Source: Rathayibacter sp. VKM Ac-2804 | GTDB lineage: Bacteria; Actinomycetota; Actinomycetes; Actinomycetales; Microbacteriaceae | Assembly: GCF_009866655.1 (NCBI RefSeq) | Contig: NZ_CP047420.1 | Location: 1,922,001-1,986,000, forward strand | Direction of reading: 5' to 3' | DNA length: 64,000 bases | Part shown: piece after piece, positions 8,490 to 17,507 of the stretch | Position numbering within the stretch: the first letter of the stretch is position 1 | Layout: every line of letters begins with the position of its first letter | Notes under the pieces: generated by a model | Told to the model about the DNA's origin: nothing | Seen by the model: the letters and a program-made list of their open reading frames with translations, nothing else | Databases searched by the model: none | Translations under genes and position numbers: made by a program

Positions 8490-9341
8490 TCACGCGGACG
8501 GCGTCAGCCGCTGGTCGCCGACCACTCCGAGCAGCCGCAGCGCCTCGGCGGAGGCGGGGGAGCCGGGGCGCGGCGTGAGCACCAGCAGCACCTGCGCCTG
8601 GTTCTCGGTGAAGAGCGCCTGGCAGTCGACGTCGATCTCGCCGACCTCGGGGTGCCGCAGGGTCTTGTGGTCCTCGAAGCGGGCCGTGACCTCCTGCAGC
8701 TCCCAGTAGCGGCGGAACTCCTCGCTCCGGCCGAGCAGCGACGCGATGATCTGCGCGGCCAGCGGGTCGGCGTCGGGTGCGGCGGCGGCGAAGCGCAGCT
8801 GGGCGGTCTGCATCCGGCCCTGGTGCTCGTGCTCGCGCTCGGGGTAGCTCCGGCGGGCCTCGTCGGGGTGGGCGAACCAGCGGTGGATGCCGCTGCGGTC
8901 GAGGCCGGTCCAACTCGAGTCGTCGCCGAACAGGGCGCGGGCGAGCCGGTTCTGCACGAGGGTCTCGGCGAGCTCCGTGATCACCAAGGCCGGCGTGTCG
9001 TCGAGGCGGTCGAGCACGCGGAGCAGCCCGGGGGAGACGTGCTCGTCGCGCCGGTGCCGAGCGGGCGGGGTCTGCCCGGCGAGCCGGAAGAGGTGGTCGC
9101 GCTCGTCGAGGTCCAGGCGCAGCCCGCGGGCGATCGCGGTGAGCATCTGCTCGGACGGCTGCGGGCCGCGCTGCTGCTCGAGGCGGGACCAGTAGTCCGA
9201 CGACATGCCGACGGCGGCGGCGATCTCCTCCCGGCGCAGGCCCGCGGTCCGGCGCCGCGCTCCGGGCGGCATCCCGACGTCGGACGGCTGCAGCCGCTCG
9301 CGTCGGCCACGGAGGAACTCGGCGAGCGCAGGTCTGTCCAT
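8490..9341 (-). CDS. XRE-family regulator with MmyB-like ligand-binding domain
   Basis: A 283-residue regulator. Residues 1-90 form a Cro/C1-type helix-turn-helix (TAGLRREEIAAAVGMSSDYW marks the recognition helix region), and residues about 100-275 are the MmyB-type domain. In MmyB regulators this C-terminal domain binds a small hydrophobic ligand, possibly a fatty acid. The gene is divergent from a short-chain dehydrogenase at 9482 with 140 bases between them. MmyB regulators very often flank the dehydrogenase they control, so control of that gene is likely. The ATG at 9341 starts directly with the conserved ALAEFLRGRRERL helix. Confidence 0.82.
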   Translation of the reverse strand: MDRPALAEFLRGRRERLQPSDVGMPPGARRRTAGLRREEIAAAVGMSSDYWSRLEQQRGPQPSEQMLTAIARGLRLDLDERDHLFRLAGQTPPARHRRDEHVSPGLLRVLDRLDDTPALVITELAETLVQNRLARALFGDDSSWTGLDRSGIHRWFAHPDEARRSYPEREHEHQGRMQTAQLRFAAAAPDADPLAAQIIASLLGRSEEFRRYWELQEVTARFEDHKTLRHPEVGEIDVDCQALFTENQAQVLLVLTPRPGSPASAEALRLLGVVGDQRLTPSA

Positions 9342-9481
9342 GCGCTCATCCTGCCGCTCCGCGCGCGTGGCGGACCAGGGAGCGCCGGTCCCTGGATCGT
9401 CCAGCCCTTCCGGCCCGCGTCGCGCCGGGAGACGGTGGAGTCCGGCCGGGCAGGACAGCCCGGGCAGACGAAGGAGACGAC

Positions 9482-10228
9482 ATGAAGACCACGGGCAGCA
9501 CCATCCTGATCACCGGCGCGACCTCGGGCATCGGCCGCGGGCTCGCCGAGCGCTTCCTCGACGCGGGGAGCACGGTGATCCTGGGCGGACGCCGGCGCGA
9601 GCTGCTGGACGAGTTCACCGCGGCGCACCCCGGCTCGCACTCGGTCGTGATCGACGTCACCGACCCGGAGTCGATCGCCGCCGCGGTCGAGACGGTCACC
9701 CGGGAGCACCCCGCCCTCGACGTCGTCGTCACGATGGCGGGCATCATGCTGCCGGAGGATCTGCAGGACTCCGGGCACCTCGACACCGCTGCGGCGATCG
9801 TCGAGACGAATCTCCTGGGGACGATCCGCACGCTGACCGCCTTCACGCCCTGGATCTCCGCCAAGGAGGACGGGGTGCTGATGACGGTGTCCTCGGGCCT
9901 CGCGTTCGTGCCGCTGCCGGCCACGCCGACCTACAGCGCGACGAAGGCGGCCGTGCACTCGTACACGCAGAGCCTGCGGGCGCAACTCGCCTCGACGCCG
10001 GTCCAGGTGATCGAGCTGGTCCCGCCGGCCGTGCAGACGACGCTGATGGGGCAGCAGGACGACCCGAGCGCGATGCCTCTGGACGAGTTCCTCGACGAGA
10101 CGATGCGGATCCTCGCGACGCAGCCCGAGGTCGAGGAGGTGCTCGTGGACCGCGTGCGCTTCCTCCGCGACGCCGAGGCCGAGGGGCGCCACGCCGACGT
10201 GCTGGCGCTGCTCAGCAGCCGGCACTGA
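9482..10228 (+). CDS. short-chain dehydrogenase/reductase, DltE-like
   Basis: A 248-residue NAD(P)-dependent oxidoreductase with a Rossmann fold. It shows the cofactor motif TGATSGIG (residues 11-18), the structural NAG equivalent written MAGI, and the catalytic Ser and YSATK (Tyr-x-x-x-Lys) near residues 138-155. GRRR after the second strand suggests NADPH preference. The substrate cannot be read from sequence. It is divergent from the MmyB-type regulator and probably its target. The ATG at 9482 is preceded by GAAGGAGACG, a good ribosome site, and the next gene on the strand starts 134 bases downstream. Confidence 0.85.
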   Translation: MKTTGSTILITGATSGIGRGLAERFLDAGSTVILGGRRRELLDEFTAAHPGSHSVVIDVTDPESIAAAVETVTREHPALDVVVTMAGIMLPEDLQDSGHLDTAAAIVETNLLGTIRTLTAFTPWISAKEDGVLMTVSSGLAFVPLPATPTYSATKAAVHSYTQSLRAQLASTPVQVIELVPPAVQTTLMGQQDDPSAMPLDEFLDETMRILATQPEVEEVLVDRVRFLRDAEAEGRHADVLALLSSRH

Positions 10229-10362
10229 GGCGGGATCGGGATCTCGCCGACGCCCGGCCGCCGTTCAGCGACTGTTCGCCGTCAGGCGTTGCGCTGGAGC
10301 GCTCTCACGCCTACCCTCACGGGCGTGGTCGGAACCCGAAGCCGCCCGCAGAGGAGGCCGAT

Positions 10363-10923
10363 GTGGGCGCGCTCGTCTACAGCGGTGTCGCCTCGATCGA
10401 CGGCTACACCGTCGACGAGACCGGGGATTTCAGCTGGGCCACGCCCCGCCCCGAGGTGCACCGCTTCATCAACGAGACCGAGATCGGAGTGGGCACGTAC
10501 CTCTACGGCCACCGGATCTACGAGACCATGCGCGGCTGGGATGCGGGCTACGAGCTCGCCGAGCAGTTCGCGTTCATCCACGACTTCCAGGAGATGTGGC
10601 GGGCCGCGGACAAGGTCGTCTACTCGACGACGCTGCCCGAGGTCCGCACCCGGCGCACCCGGCTCGAGCGGTCGTTCGATCCGGCGGCCGTCGCGGCGGA
10701 GGCGCGCTCCAAGCCGCACGACGTCTCCGTCGGCGGCGCGACCCTCGGGGCGCAGGCGCTCCTCGCCGGCGTCGTCGACGAGATCCGCTGGTACGTCGCG
10801 CCGCTCGCGGTCGGCGGCGGGACGCCGTTCCTGCCCGGCGGCTTCCGGAGCCGTCTGGAGCTCCGGCAGCAGCGGAGCTTCGCGGACGGGACGGTCTTCC
10901 TCCGCTACGGCGTGAAGCCCTGA
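10363..10923 (+). CDS. RibD C-terminal / dihydrofolate-reductase-fold protein
   Basis: A 186-residue protein of the RibD-C / DfrA-like superfamily. The start has the typical YSGVASIDGYTVDETGDF. The middle carries LYGHRIYETM, and the C-terminal half has the VGGATLGAQALLAGVVDE block that binds NADPH. Such proteins are usually stand-alone reductases of unknown substrate and are not true folate enzymes. The start GTG 10363 lies five bases after GAGGAGG; an ATG at 10361 is out of frame. It is probably its own transcript between the dehydrogenase and the convergent patatin gene. Confidence 0.8.
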   Translation: MGALVYSGVASIDGYTVDETGDFSWATPRPEVHRFINETEIGVGTYLYGHRIYETMRGWDAGYELAEQFAFIHDFQEMWRAADKVVYSTTLPEVRTRRTRLERSFDPAAVAAEARSKPHDVSVGGATLGAQALLAGVVDEIRWYVAPLAVGGGTPFLPGGFRSRLELRQQRSFADGTVFLRYGVKP

Positions 10924-10945
10924 GGAGGAGCGACGCGGGCGCCGG

Positions 10946-11818
10946 TCAGGCGCCGGCGGGCCCGCCCGCGCCGACCAGCGCCGCGAGGCGTGCCGCGATC
11001 CGCGCGCCCTGCGCCCGTCCCGCCCGGGCGGCGGCGGGGCGGACCTCGGGGTCGAGCGAGTTCGGGCCGAACGCGGCGATCGACGTCTCGTCCGCGTAGA
11101 CGACCTCCACCCGCGAGCCGGACAGGGCGTCGAGCTCGGCGGTGGGCAGCGTGCCGACGCCGGGGGAGCCGATGCCGGACATCGGCGTGATGACGACGAC
11201 CCAGTCGGCACCCGCGGCGAGGTCGGCGTTGCTGCCGGAGCGCACGCCGCCGTCCATGAAGCGGACGCCGCCGATGCTGACCGGCGGCCAGACCCCGGGC
11301 ACCGCGCAGCTGGCGGCGATGGCGTCGACCAGGCCGACGCCGCTCGTGCGGTCGAAGACCTCGAGCGCGCCGGTGGCGGTGTCGATCGCGGTGATGAGGA
11401 GGCGCTGCTCGGGCCAGTCGGCGTCGGCGACCCGCGCGGCGATGACGTCGCGGCGGGACTCCTCGGACAGGGTCGCGGTCTCGAGGGCGAGCGCGCCGAT
11501 CCGGCGCCGGGCGTCCTCGGGCGAGGTCGCGCCCTCGATCGCGGCCGCGTACATCGCCTGCAAGCGCTCGACGTCGACGACGGCGCCGATCTCGGCGGAC
11601 TCCTCGCGCAGCTGGGACGCGTACGCCTCGTCGAGGCCGACGGAGGTGCTCAGCTGCGAGGCGACCGCGGAGCCGGCCGAAGTGCCGATCAGGGTCGTGG
11701 AGGGGTCGAGGAGGAGGCGGGCCGCCTCGGGAGAGGCGTCGCTGAGGCCGCGGACGATGCCGAGCTCCCAGGCGATTCCGGCGAGGCCGCCTCCGGCGAG
11801 GACGAGGGCTCCGGGCAT
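10946..11818 (-). CDS. patatin-like phospholipase
   Basis: A 290-residue serine hydrolase of the patatin/RssA type, expected to deacylate membrane lipids. The oxyanion loop GGGLAG (residues 8-13), the nucleophile elbow GTSAG (about residue 46) and the Asp of the catalytic dyad in FMDGGVRSG (about residues 200-208) are all present and in order. There is no signal peptide, so it should act from the cytoplasm. The ATG at 11818 is preceded by GAAAGGA seven bases upstream. It is convergent with the reductase-fold gene and follows fbiA on the same strand with a 79-base gap; no functional link is evident. Confidence 0.87.
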   Translation of the reverse strand: MPGALVLAGGGLAGIAWELGIVRGLSDASPEAARLLLDPSTTLIGTSAGSAVASQLSTSVGLDEAYASQLREESAEIGAVVDVERLQAMYAAAIEGATSPEDARRRIGALALETATLSEESRRDVIAARVADADWPEQRLLITAIDTATGALEVFDRTSGVGLVDAIAASCAVPGVWPPVSIGGVRFMDGGVRSGSNADLAAGADWVVVITPMSGIGSPGVGTLPTAELDALSGSRVEVVYADETSIAAFGPNSLDPEVRPAAARAGRAQGARIAARLAALVGAGGPAGA

Positions 11819-11897
11819 GGGTGGTCCTTTCGATGTGCGGTGAGGGGTGCTGCCAGCGTGGCCCCCGAGGCTGGGAGGCGCCGGCCAGGGGACGGAG

Positions 11898-12884
11898 TCA
11901 GGCCCGGGCGGCGGCGAGCGCGTCGGCGGCCAGTCGCGTCGAGGTGTCCCGGTCGCGGAGCCAGAGCGGTACCGAGTGGACCCGCAGTCCCGTGCCGTCG
12001 AGGGCGCCGACCGCCGCCGCGTCCTCCTCGCCGACCAGCCAGGCGTCGAGCAGTCCGCCGGCCGAGCGGGCGCCGTAGTGCCGCCCCACCGCCTCGGCCG
12101 ACGTCTCGACACCGATCGCGGGGAGGCAGTGATCGGCCATACCGCGCACCACGGCGCCGCCGATGATCGGCGAGACGCCCACGACCGGAGCCGAGGTGGT
12201 CCGCACGGCCTCCGCGATCCCGGGCACGCCGAGGATCGTGCCGATCGACACCACGGGGTTCGACGGGGCGATCAGGACGGCGTCGGTGTCGGCGATCGCC
12301 TCGAGCACGCCCGGGGCGGGGCGCGCTTCCTCGACGCCCTGCTGGACGAAGCGGCGGGCGGGCACCGAGGCGCGCAGCCGCACCCACCACTCCTCGAAGT
12401 GCAGCAGCCGGACGCCCTCGCCGGGCAGGTCGACCTCGACGTGGGTCTCGACGTCGGAGTCGGACATCGGCAGCAGGCGGACGCCGAGCGGCCAGCGCGC
12501 GGTGATCCGCTCGGTCGCCTCGGACAGGGTGAGCCCGTCGCGGAGCATCGAGGTGCGAGCGAGATGGGTGCCGATGTCGAGGTCGCCGAGGGTGAACCAG
12601 GGCCAGCCGACGCCGAACGCGGTGAGCTCGGCCGAGACGCGCTCGCTCTCGCCGGCCCGGCCCCAGCCGCGCTCGGTGTCGTTGACGCCGGCGAGCGCGT
12701 AGGTGAGGGAGTCGAGGTCGGGGCAGACCTTGAGTCCGGTCAGCCACATGTCGTCGCCGGTGTTGGCGACGACCGTGATCTCGGAGGGTCCGCCGCCGGC
12801 CGCCTCGAGATCGCGGAGGTGCTCGCGCACCGCGGAGGTGAAGCGGGCGCCGCCGACGCCGCCGGCCAGGATCGTGATGCGCAT
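11898..12884 (-). CDS. fbiA: 2-phospho-L-lactate/PEP transferase of F420 synthesis (FbiA/CofD)
   Basis: FbiA joins a guanylylated three-carbon acid (phosphoenolpyruvate in actinobacteria) to the deazaflavin Fo, giving the core of coenzyme F420. The 328-residue length matches. ILAGGVGGARF at the N-terminus, TVVANTGDDMWLTGLKVCPD for nucleotide/Fo binding, and SNPVVSIGTIL with VVGVSPIIGG in the middle are diagnostic. Partners fbiB, fbiC and fbiD are not in the window. It is divergent from the hydantoinase cluster that contains an F420-type oxidoreductase 2.7 kb away, and a second such enzyme lies at 60442. This shows the organism makes F420. The start ATG 12884 fits the first beta strand exactly. 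Confidence 0.93.
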   Translation of the reverse strand: MRITILAGGVGGARFTSAVREHLRDLEAAGGGPSEITVVANTGDDMWLTGLKVCPDLDSLTYALAGVNDTERGWGRAGESERVSAELTAFGVGWPWFTLGDLDIGTHLARTSMLRDGLTLSEATERITARWPLGVRLLPMSDSDVETHVEVDLPGEGVRLLHFEEWWVRLRASVPARRFVQQGVEEARPAPGVLEAIADTDAVLIAPSNPVVSIGTILGVPGIAEAVRTTSAPVVGVSPIIGGAVVRGMADHCLPAIGVETSAEAVGRHYGARSAGGLLDAWLVGEEDAAAVGALDGTGLRVHSVPLWLRDRDTSTRLAADALAAARA

Positions 12885-12960
12885 CCCTCGACGCTACCGC
12901 GACCGGTGCCCGCCGCGGATTCCGAAGGGGCCGAGGCCTTAATGCTGCGGATCCGTGCCG

Positions 12961-12976
12961 GAAACACCCGGGAAAC
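12961..12976 (+). promoter_or_regulatory. GlnR-like box upstream of the hydantoinase cluster
   Basis: GAAAC-n6-GAAAC (12961-12965, 12972-12976), that is AC-n9-AC, 165 bases upstream of the amidohydrolase start. The same spacing and half-site recur upstream of pucG and the 8-oxoguanine deaminase, with variants near uricase, allB/xdhC and the xanthine dehydrogenase operon. It matches the half-site/spacing rule of actinobacterial GlnR boxes. Confidence 0.55.
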
Positions 12977-13141
12977 GTCGGAGGACGACGATGAACCCCT
13001 GTCCGGCGAACGGGCGGAGGCGGTCATTGCCTTCGGTCCTCGCGCGGACCACAGTGAGACCACGGCCCCTCGGCCCCGCCTCCCGCTCCGCGGGGATCCC
13101 GGCGGAGCCTCGACCGGGCCGACCGAAGCATGGAGGTACCG

Positions 13142-13990
13142 ATGACCATCGTCCGCGCAGCGATCACCCAGACCACGTGGACCGGCGACAAGGAGTCGAT
13201 GCTCGACAAGCACGAGCAGTTCGCCCGCGACGCCGCCGCCCAGGGCGCGCAGATCGTCTGCTTCCAGGAGCTGTTCTACGGCCCGTACTTCGGCATCACC
13301 GAGGACAAGAAGTACTACCGCTACGCCGAGCCGGCCGACGGCCCGATCGTGCAGCGCTTCGCCGCGCTGGCGAAGGAGCTCGGCACGGTGATGATCCTGC
13401 CGATCTACGAGGAGGACATCACCGGCGTCTACTACAACACCGCCGTGGTCGTCGACGCCGACGGCACGATCCTCGGCAAGTACCGCAAGCACCACATCCC
13501 GCACCTCGACCGCTTCTGGGAGAAGTTCTACTTCCGCCCCGGCAACCTGGGCTACCCGGTCTTCGACACCGCCGTCGGCAAGGTCGGGGTCTACATCTGC
13601 TACGACCGGCACTTCCCGGAGGGCTGGCGCGAGCTGGGACTGAACGGCGCGCACATGGTGTTCAACCCGAACGCGACGAAGCCCGGTCTCTCGAACCGCC
13701 TGTGGGAGGTGGAGGGCCCGTGCGCCGCCGTGGCGAACGGCTACTTCGTGCTCCAGCCCAACCGGGTCGGCCGCGAGGACAACGAGTACGGCGAGCTGGC
13801 CGTCGACTTCTACGGCACGAGCCAGGTGATCGACCCGCGCGGGAACTTCGTCGGCGAGCGCGGCTCGGGCGACAGCGAGGAGATCCTGATCCGCGATCTC
13901 GACCTCGACATGGTGCAGCAGATGCGCGACGACTGGCAGTTCTACCGGGACCGCCGTCCGGACTCGTACACGAGCATCCCCAAGCCCTGA
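13142..13990 (+). CDS. N-carbamoyl-beta-alanine amidohydrolase (nitrilase superfamily)
   Basis: The 282-residue enzyme should hydrolyse N-carbamoyl-beta-amino acids to the amino acid, CO2 and ammonia, the last step of reductive pyrimidine or hydantoin breakdown. The nitrilase triad is clear: Glu43 in FQELF, Lys116 in GKYRKHHIP and Cys153 in VYICYDRHFPE. The RKHHIPH and DRHFPEGWRELGLNGA stretches are those of beta-ureidopropionases. I choose ATG 13142, four bases after GGAGGT; the ATG at 13130 would destroy that site. It is first in a cluster with hydantoinase (41-base gap), an F420-type oxidoreductase and an ABC importer. A GlnR-like box is 165 bases upstream. Confidence 0.9.
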   Translation: MTIVRAAITQTTWTGDKESMLDKHEQFARDAAAQGAQIVCFQELFYGPYFGITEDKKYYRYAEPADGPIVQRFAALAKELGTVMILPIYEEDITGVYYNTAVVVDADGTILGKYRKHHIPHLDRFWEKFYFRPGNLGYPVFDTAVGKVGVYICYDRHFPEGWRELGLNGAHMVFNPNATKPGLSNRLWEVEGPCAAVANGYFVLQPNRVGREDNEYGELAVDFYGTSQVIDPRGNFVGERGSGDSEEILIRDLDLDMVQQMRDDWQFYRDRRPDSYTSIPKP

Positions 13991-14031
13991 CCGCCGGCCC
14001 GCCGCACCGCCCGATCCACCGAGGAGCATCG

Positions 14032-15456
14032 ATGAAGACCCTCATCACGAACGGCACGGTCGTCAACGCGACCGGCACTGCCACCGCCGACGTCCTGATC
14101 GACGGCGAGACCATCGCCGCGGTGCTCGCGCCCGGCTCGACGCTGCTGGGCTTCGACCTCGCGGCGAACGTCGACCGCGTGATCGACGCGGCCGGCAAGT
14201 ACGTCATCCCGGGCGGGATCGACGCTCACACGCACATGGAGATGCCGTTCGGCGGCACCTTCGCCTCGGACACCTTCGAGACCGGCACCCGGGCCGCGGC
14301 CTGGGGCGGGACGACCTCGATCGTCGACTTCGTGGTGCAGTACCCGGGCGAGAGCGTCGTCGACCGCTACCAGGCGTGGCAGGAGAAGGCGGCCGGGAAC
14401 TGCGCGATCGACTACGGCTTCCACCAGATCCTCTCCGATGTGCAGGACTCGTCCCTGGTGGCGATGGACGAGCTGATGGCCGAGGGTGTGACCAGCTTCA
14501 AGCTGTTCATGGCCTACAAGGGCGTGTTCCTCTCGGACGACGGGCAGATCCTCCGGGCGTTCCAGAAGGGCGCCTCGAACGGCGCGATGATGATGATGCA
14601 CGCCGAGAACGGCGCGATCATCGACGAGCTGGTGAAGCAGTCGCTCGCCGCCGGCAACACCTCGCCCTACTTCCACGGCACCTCGCGGCCGTGGCAGGCG
14701 GAGGAGGAGGCGACGCACCGGGCGATCATGATCGCCGATCTCACCGGCGCGCCGCTCTACGTGGTGCACGTGTCGGCGAAGCAGGCGGTCGAGCAGATCG
14801 CGCAGGCCCGCGACCGCGGGATGAACGTCTTCGGCGAGACCTGCCCGCAGTACCTCTACCTCTCGCTCGAGGAGCAGCTCGGCGCACCGGGCTTCGAGGG
14901 CGCGAAGTGGGTGTGCTCGACGCCGCTGCGCTCCAAGGCGGAGGGGCACCAGCACCACATGTGGCAGTCGCTGCGCACCAACGACATCCAGATGGTCTCC
15001 ACCGACCACTGCCCCTTCTGCATGAAGGGCCAGAAGGACATGGGCGTCGGCGACTTCTCGAAGATCCCGAACGGCATCGGCTCGGTCGAGCACCGGATGG
15101 ACCTGATGTACCAGGGCGTCGTGTCCGGGCAGATCTCGCTGCCGCGCTGGGTGGAGCTGACCTCGACGACTCCGGCGCGGATGTTCGGGATGTACGGGAA
15201 GAAGGGCGTGATCCAGCCCGGCGCCGACGGCGACGTCGTCGTCTACGACCCGAACGGGCACACCTCGATCGGCCTCGGCGAGGGCCGCAGCCACCACATG
15301 AACATGGACTACTCCGCCTGGGAGGGCTTCGAGATCGACGGCCACGTCGACACGGTCATCTCCCGCGGCAAGGTCGTCGTCGACGACGGCTCGTACATCG
15401 GCTCGGCAGGCGACGGGAAGTACATCAAGCGGGGCTTGTCCCAGTACCTGATCTGA
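14032..15456 (+). CDS. hydA: dihydropyrimidinase / D-hydantoinase
   Basis: A 474-residue amidohydrolase that opens the ring of dihydrouracil, dihydrothymine or 5-substituted hydantoins. The binuclear zinc site is visible: His66 and His68 in DAHTHM, the carbamylated Lys157 in TSFKLFMAYKG, His in MHAENG (about 189), His in YVVHVSAKQ (about 245) and Asp in STDHCPF (about 323). The start ATG 14032 has GAGGAG seven bases upstream. With the preceding N-carbamoyl amidohydrolase it makes a two-step path from dihydropyrimidine to beta-amino acid. No classical dihydropyrimidine dehydrogenase (PreT/PreA) is present in the window; the next gene is an F420-type oxidoreductase instead. Confidence 0.93.
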   Translation: MKTLITNGTVVNATGTATADVLIDGETIAAVLAPGSTLLGFDLAANVDRVIDAAGKYVIPGGIDAHTHMEMPFGGTFASDTFETGTRAAAWGGTTSIVDFVVQYPGESVVDRYQAWQEKAAGNCAIDYGFHQILSDVQDSSLVAMDELMAEGVTSFKLFMAYKGVFLSDDGQILRAFQKGASNGAMMMMHAENGAIIDELVKQSLAAGNTSPYFHGTSRPWQAEEEATHRAIMIADLTGAPLYVVHVSAKQAVEQIAQARDRGMNVFGETCPQYLYLSLEEQLGAPGFEGAKWVCSTPLRSKAEGHQHHMWQSLRTNDIQMVSTDHCPFCMKGQKDMGVGDFSKIPNGIGSVEHRMDLMYQGVVSGQISLPRWVELTSTTPARMFGMYGKKGVIQPGADGDVVVYDPNGHTSIGLGEGRSHHMNMDYSAWEGFEIDGHVDTVISRGKVVVDDGSYIGSAGDGKYIKRGLSQYLI

Positions 15457-15615
15457 GTGCGGAGCATCGCTCCGCGCCCCGATCAGAAAAGGCGGCCAGC
15501 CCCGCGACCTCCGTCGCGGCCGCTCGGAAGACCACGCAACGCAACGGCGACCCTCAATGGGTCGCATGAGTACTCCGTCAGCACTAGCGCTCACGCTCGA
15601 CCAGAAGGAAGCACC

Positions 15616-16632
15616 ATGGACTTCGGAGTCGTCCTCCAGACCAACCCGCCCGCCTCGCGCACCGTCGCACTCGCCGTCCTCGCCGAGACCTACGGCTTCG
15701 ACTACGCGTGGACGTTCGACTCGCACCTGCTCTGGCAGGAGCCGTACGTCATCTACTCGCAGATCCTCGAGAAGACCCACCGGATCACCGTCGGCCCGAT
15801 GGTCACCAACCCGGCGACCCGCGACTGGACCGTGATCGCCTCGCTGCACGCGACGCTCAACGAGATGTACGGCAACCGCACCGTCTGCGGCATCGGCCGC
15901 GGCGACTCCGCCGTCCGCGTCACCGGCGGCGCTCCCACGACGCTGAAGACGCTGCGGGAGTCGATCCACGTCATCCGCGAGCTCGCCAACAGCCGCTCGG
16001 TCGAGTACAACGGCTCGACCCTGCAGTTCCCGTGGAGCCGCGGCTCCTCGCTGGAGATGTGGGTCGCCGCCTACGGGCCGCTCGCGCTCAAGCTGGCGGG
16101 GGAGACGGGCGACGGGTTCATCCTGCAGCTCGCCGACCTCGACATCGCGCGCTGGATGATCCAGACGGTGAAGGACGCGGCGGCGAACGTCGGCCGTGAC
16201 CCGGAGTCTCTGCAGTTCTGCGTCGCGGCGCCGATGTACATCGGGACCGACCGCGCGCACATGTACGACCAGTGCCGCTGGTTCGGCGGGATGGTCGGCA
16301 ACCACGTCGCCGACATCGTCGGCCGCTACGGGACGAGCGGCGCGGTGCCGCAGGCGCTGACCGACTACATCGCCGGGCGCGAGGGCTACGACTACAACGA
16401 GCACGGACGCGCCGGCAACTCGCACACCGCGTTCGTGCCCGACGAGATCGTCGAGCGCTTCTGCGTCCTCGGCACCGCCGACGAGCACATCGCGAAGCTG
16501 ACGGCGCTCGCCGAGATCGGCGTCACGCAGTTCGCCGGCTACCTCCAGCACGACAACAAGGAGGAGACGCTGCGCGTGTACGGCGAGCGCGTCATCCCGG
16601 CCCTCGGCCCGCACATCGTGGCCAAGGCATGA
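15616..16632 (+). CDS. LLM-class F420-dependent oxidoreductase, TIGR03842-like
   Basis: A 338-residue luciferase-like (beta/alpha)8 barrel. The start MDFGVVLQTNPPASRTV, the GYDYAWTFDSHLLWQ-like segment (about 27-42) and GIGRGDSAVR (about 96-105) place it in the F420-type subgroup I know as TIGR03842, which commonly accompanies hydantoinase/pyrimidine genes. It should bind F420, not FMN, and an fbiA gene is close by. By position it is a candidate for the redox step on the pyrimidine or hydantoin ring; the reaction is unproven. ATG 15616 has an AAGGAAG site. It lies 159 bases after hydA and overlaps the following permease start by 4 bases (ATGA), so it belongs to the importer operon. Confidence 0.85.
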   Translation: MDFGVVLQTNPPASRTVALAVLAETYGFDYAWTFDSHLLWQEPYVIYSQILEKTHRITVGPMVTNPATRDWTVIASLHATLNEMYGNRTVCGIGRGDSAVRVTGGAPTTLKTLRESIHVIRELANSRSVEYNGSTLQFPWSRGSSLEMWVAAYGPLALKLAGETGDGFILQLADLDIARWMIQTVKDAAANVGRDPESLQFCVAAPMYIGTDRAHMYDQCRWFGGMVGNHVADIVGRYGTSGAVPQALTDYIAGREGYDYNEHGRAGNSHTAFVPDEIVERFCVLGTADEHIAKLTALAEIGVTQFAGYLQHDNKEETLRVYGERVIPALGPHIVAKA

Positions 16633-17507
16633 GGTCGCCGGCCGCGACGCGCGGGGTCCTGCTCGGCGCGGCCGGGCTGCTCCTGCTCGCGGTGCTCTGG
16701 GAGGCCTACAAGGCCCTCGGGCCGGAGACCGGCGTCGTCGTCGGCGGGGTCACCGTGCTCCCGCGCACCAGCGCCATCGCGATGCCGCACCTGTGGGAGA
16801 TCGCGGGCCGGCTCCTGGAGCCGGTGACCGGCGCCCGCAACGCGCCGGTGCTCTGGCTCGCGGTGCTGCAGGCCAGCGCCTTCTCGCTGGGGGTCGCGGC
16901 CGTCGGCTGGGTCGTCGGCGTGGTGGTCGGTCTCCTGCTCGCCGTGCTGATGCAGCGCTTCCGCACGGCCGAGTCCGCCGTGCTGCCGTGGATCGTGCTG
17001 AGCCAGACGGTGCCGCTGATCGCGATCGCACCGCTGGTGCGCCGCTGGGGCTCGCAGCTCGAGCTCGGCGCGTTCACCTGGGAGAACTGGATGTCGGTGG
17101 CGCTGATCGCCTCCTACCTCGCCTTCTTCCCGGTCTCGATCGGCGCGCTGCGCGGTCTGAACGCGCCGTCGGCGCACCAGGTCGAGCTGATGCGCGTCTA
17201 CGGCGTGGGCTGGTGGAAGACACTGCTGCGGCTGCGGCTGCCCGCGAGCGTTTCCTACCTGCTGCCGGCGCTCCGGCTCGGCGCCGTCAGCGCCGTGATC
17301 GGCACCGTCGTCGCCGAGGTCTCGATCGGCCTGCGCGGCGGCATCGGCCGCATGATCATCGAGTTCGCCTCCTCCGCCGGAGGAGACCCCGCCAAGCCCT
17401 GGGCGCCGATCCTGGGCGCGGTGCTGGTGGGCCTCGCGGCCGCCGGCGCCGTGGGCCTGATCGGCACCGCCCTCCGTCCGTTCCGCAGAGGGGAGCAGCC
17501 CGCATGA
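16629..17507 (+). CDS. ABC importer permease (SsuC/TauC type)
   Basis: A 292-residue inner-membrane permease with a first helix at about 7-25 followed by a periplasmic loop, then at least five further helices. The cytoplasmic coupling (EAA-type) loop falls near residues 180-205 (HQVELMRVYGVGWWKTLLRL). It belongs to the binding-protein-dependent permeases that pair with NMT1/THI5-like binding proteins. It shares ATGA overlaps with the oxidoreductase before and the ATPase after it, so translation is coupled. A second permease follows the ATPase, so the transporter is likely a heterodimeric pore. The substrate is inferred as a pyrimidine, hydantoin or related ureide from context. Confidence 0.87.
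   Translation: MRSPAATRGVLLGAAGLLLLAVLWEAYKALGPETGVVVGGVTVLPRTSAIAMPHLWEIAGRLLEPVTGARNAPVLWLAVLQASAFSLGVAAVGWVVGVVVGLLLAVLMQRFRTAESAVLPWIVLSQTVPLIAIAPLVRRWGSQLELGAFTWENWMSVALIASYLAFFPVSIGALRGLNAPSAHQVELMRVYGVGWWKTLLRLRLPASVSYLLPALRLGAVSAVIGTVVAEVSIGLRGGIGRMIIEFASSAGGDPAKPWAPILGAVLVGLAAAGAVGLIGTALRPFRRGEQPA

Noticed and set aside
8490..9341. Operon of the MmyB-type regulator with the LysR-HTH gene
   Set aside because: They are on the same strand but separated by 78 bases, and the LysR-HTH gene has its own ribosome site; nothing shows a joint function.
14032..15456. Second allantoinase
   Set aside because: The metal-site context (DAHTHMEMPFGG, STDHCPF) is that of dihydropyrimidinase/hydantoinase; the real allantoinase is at 36548.
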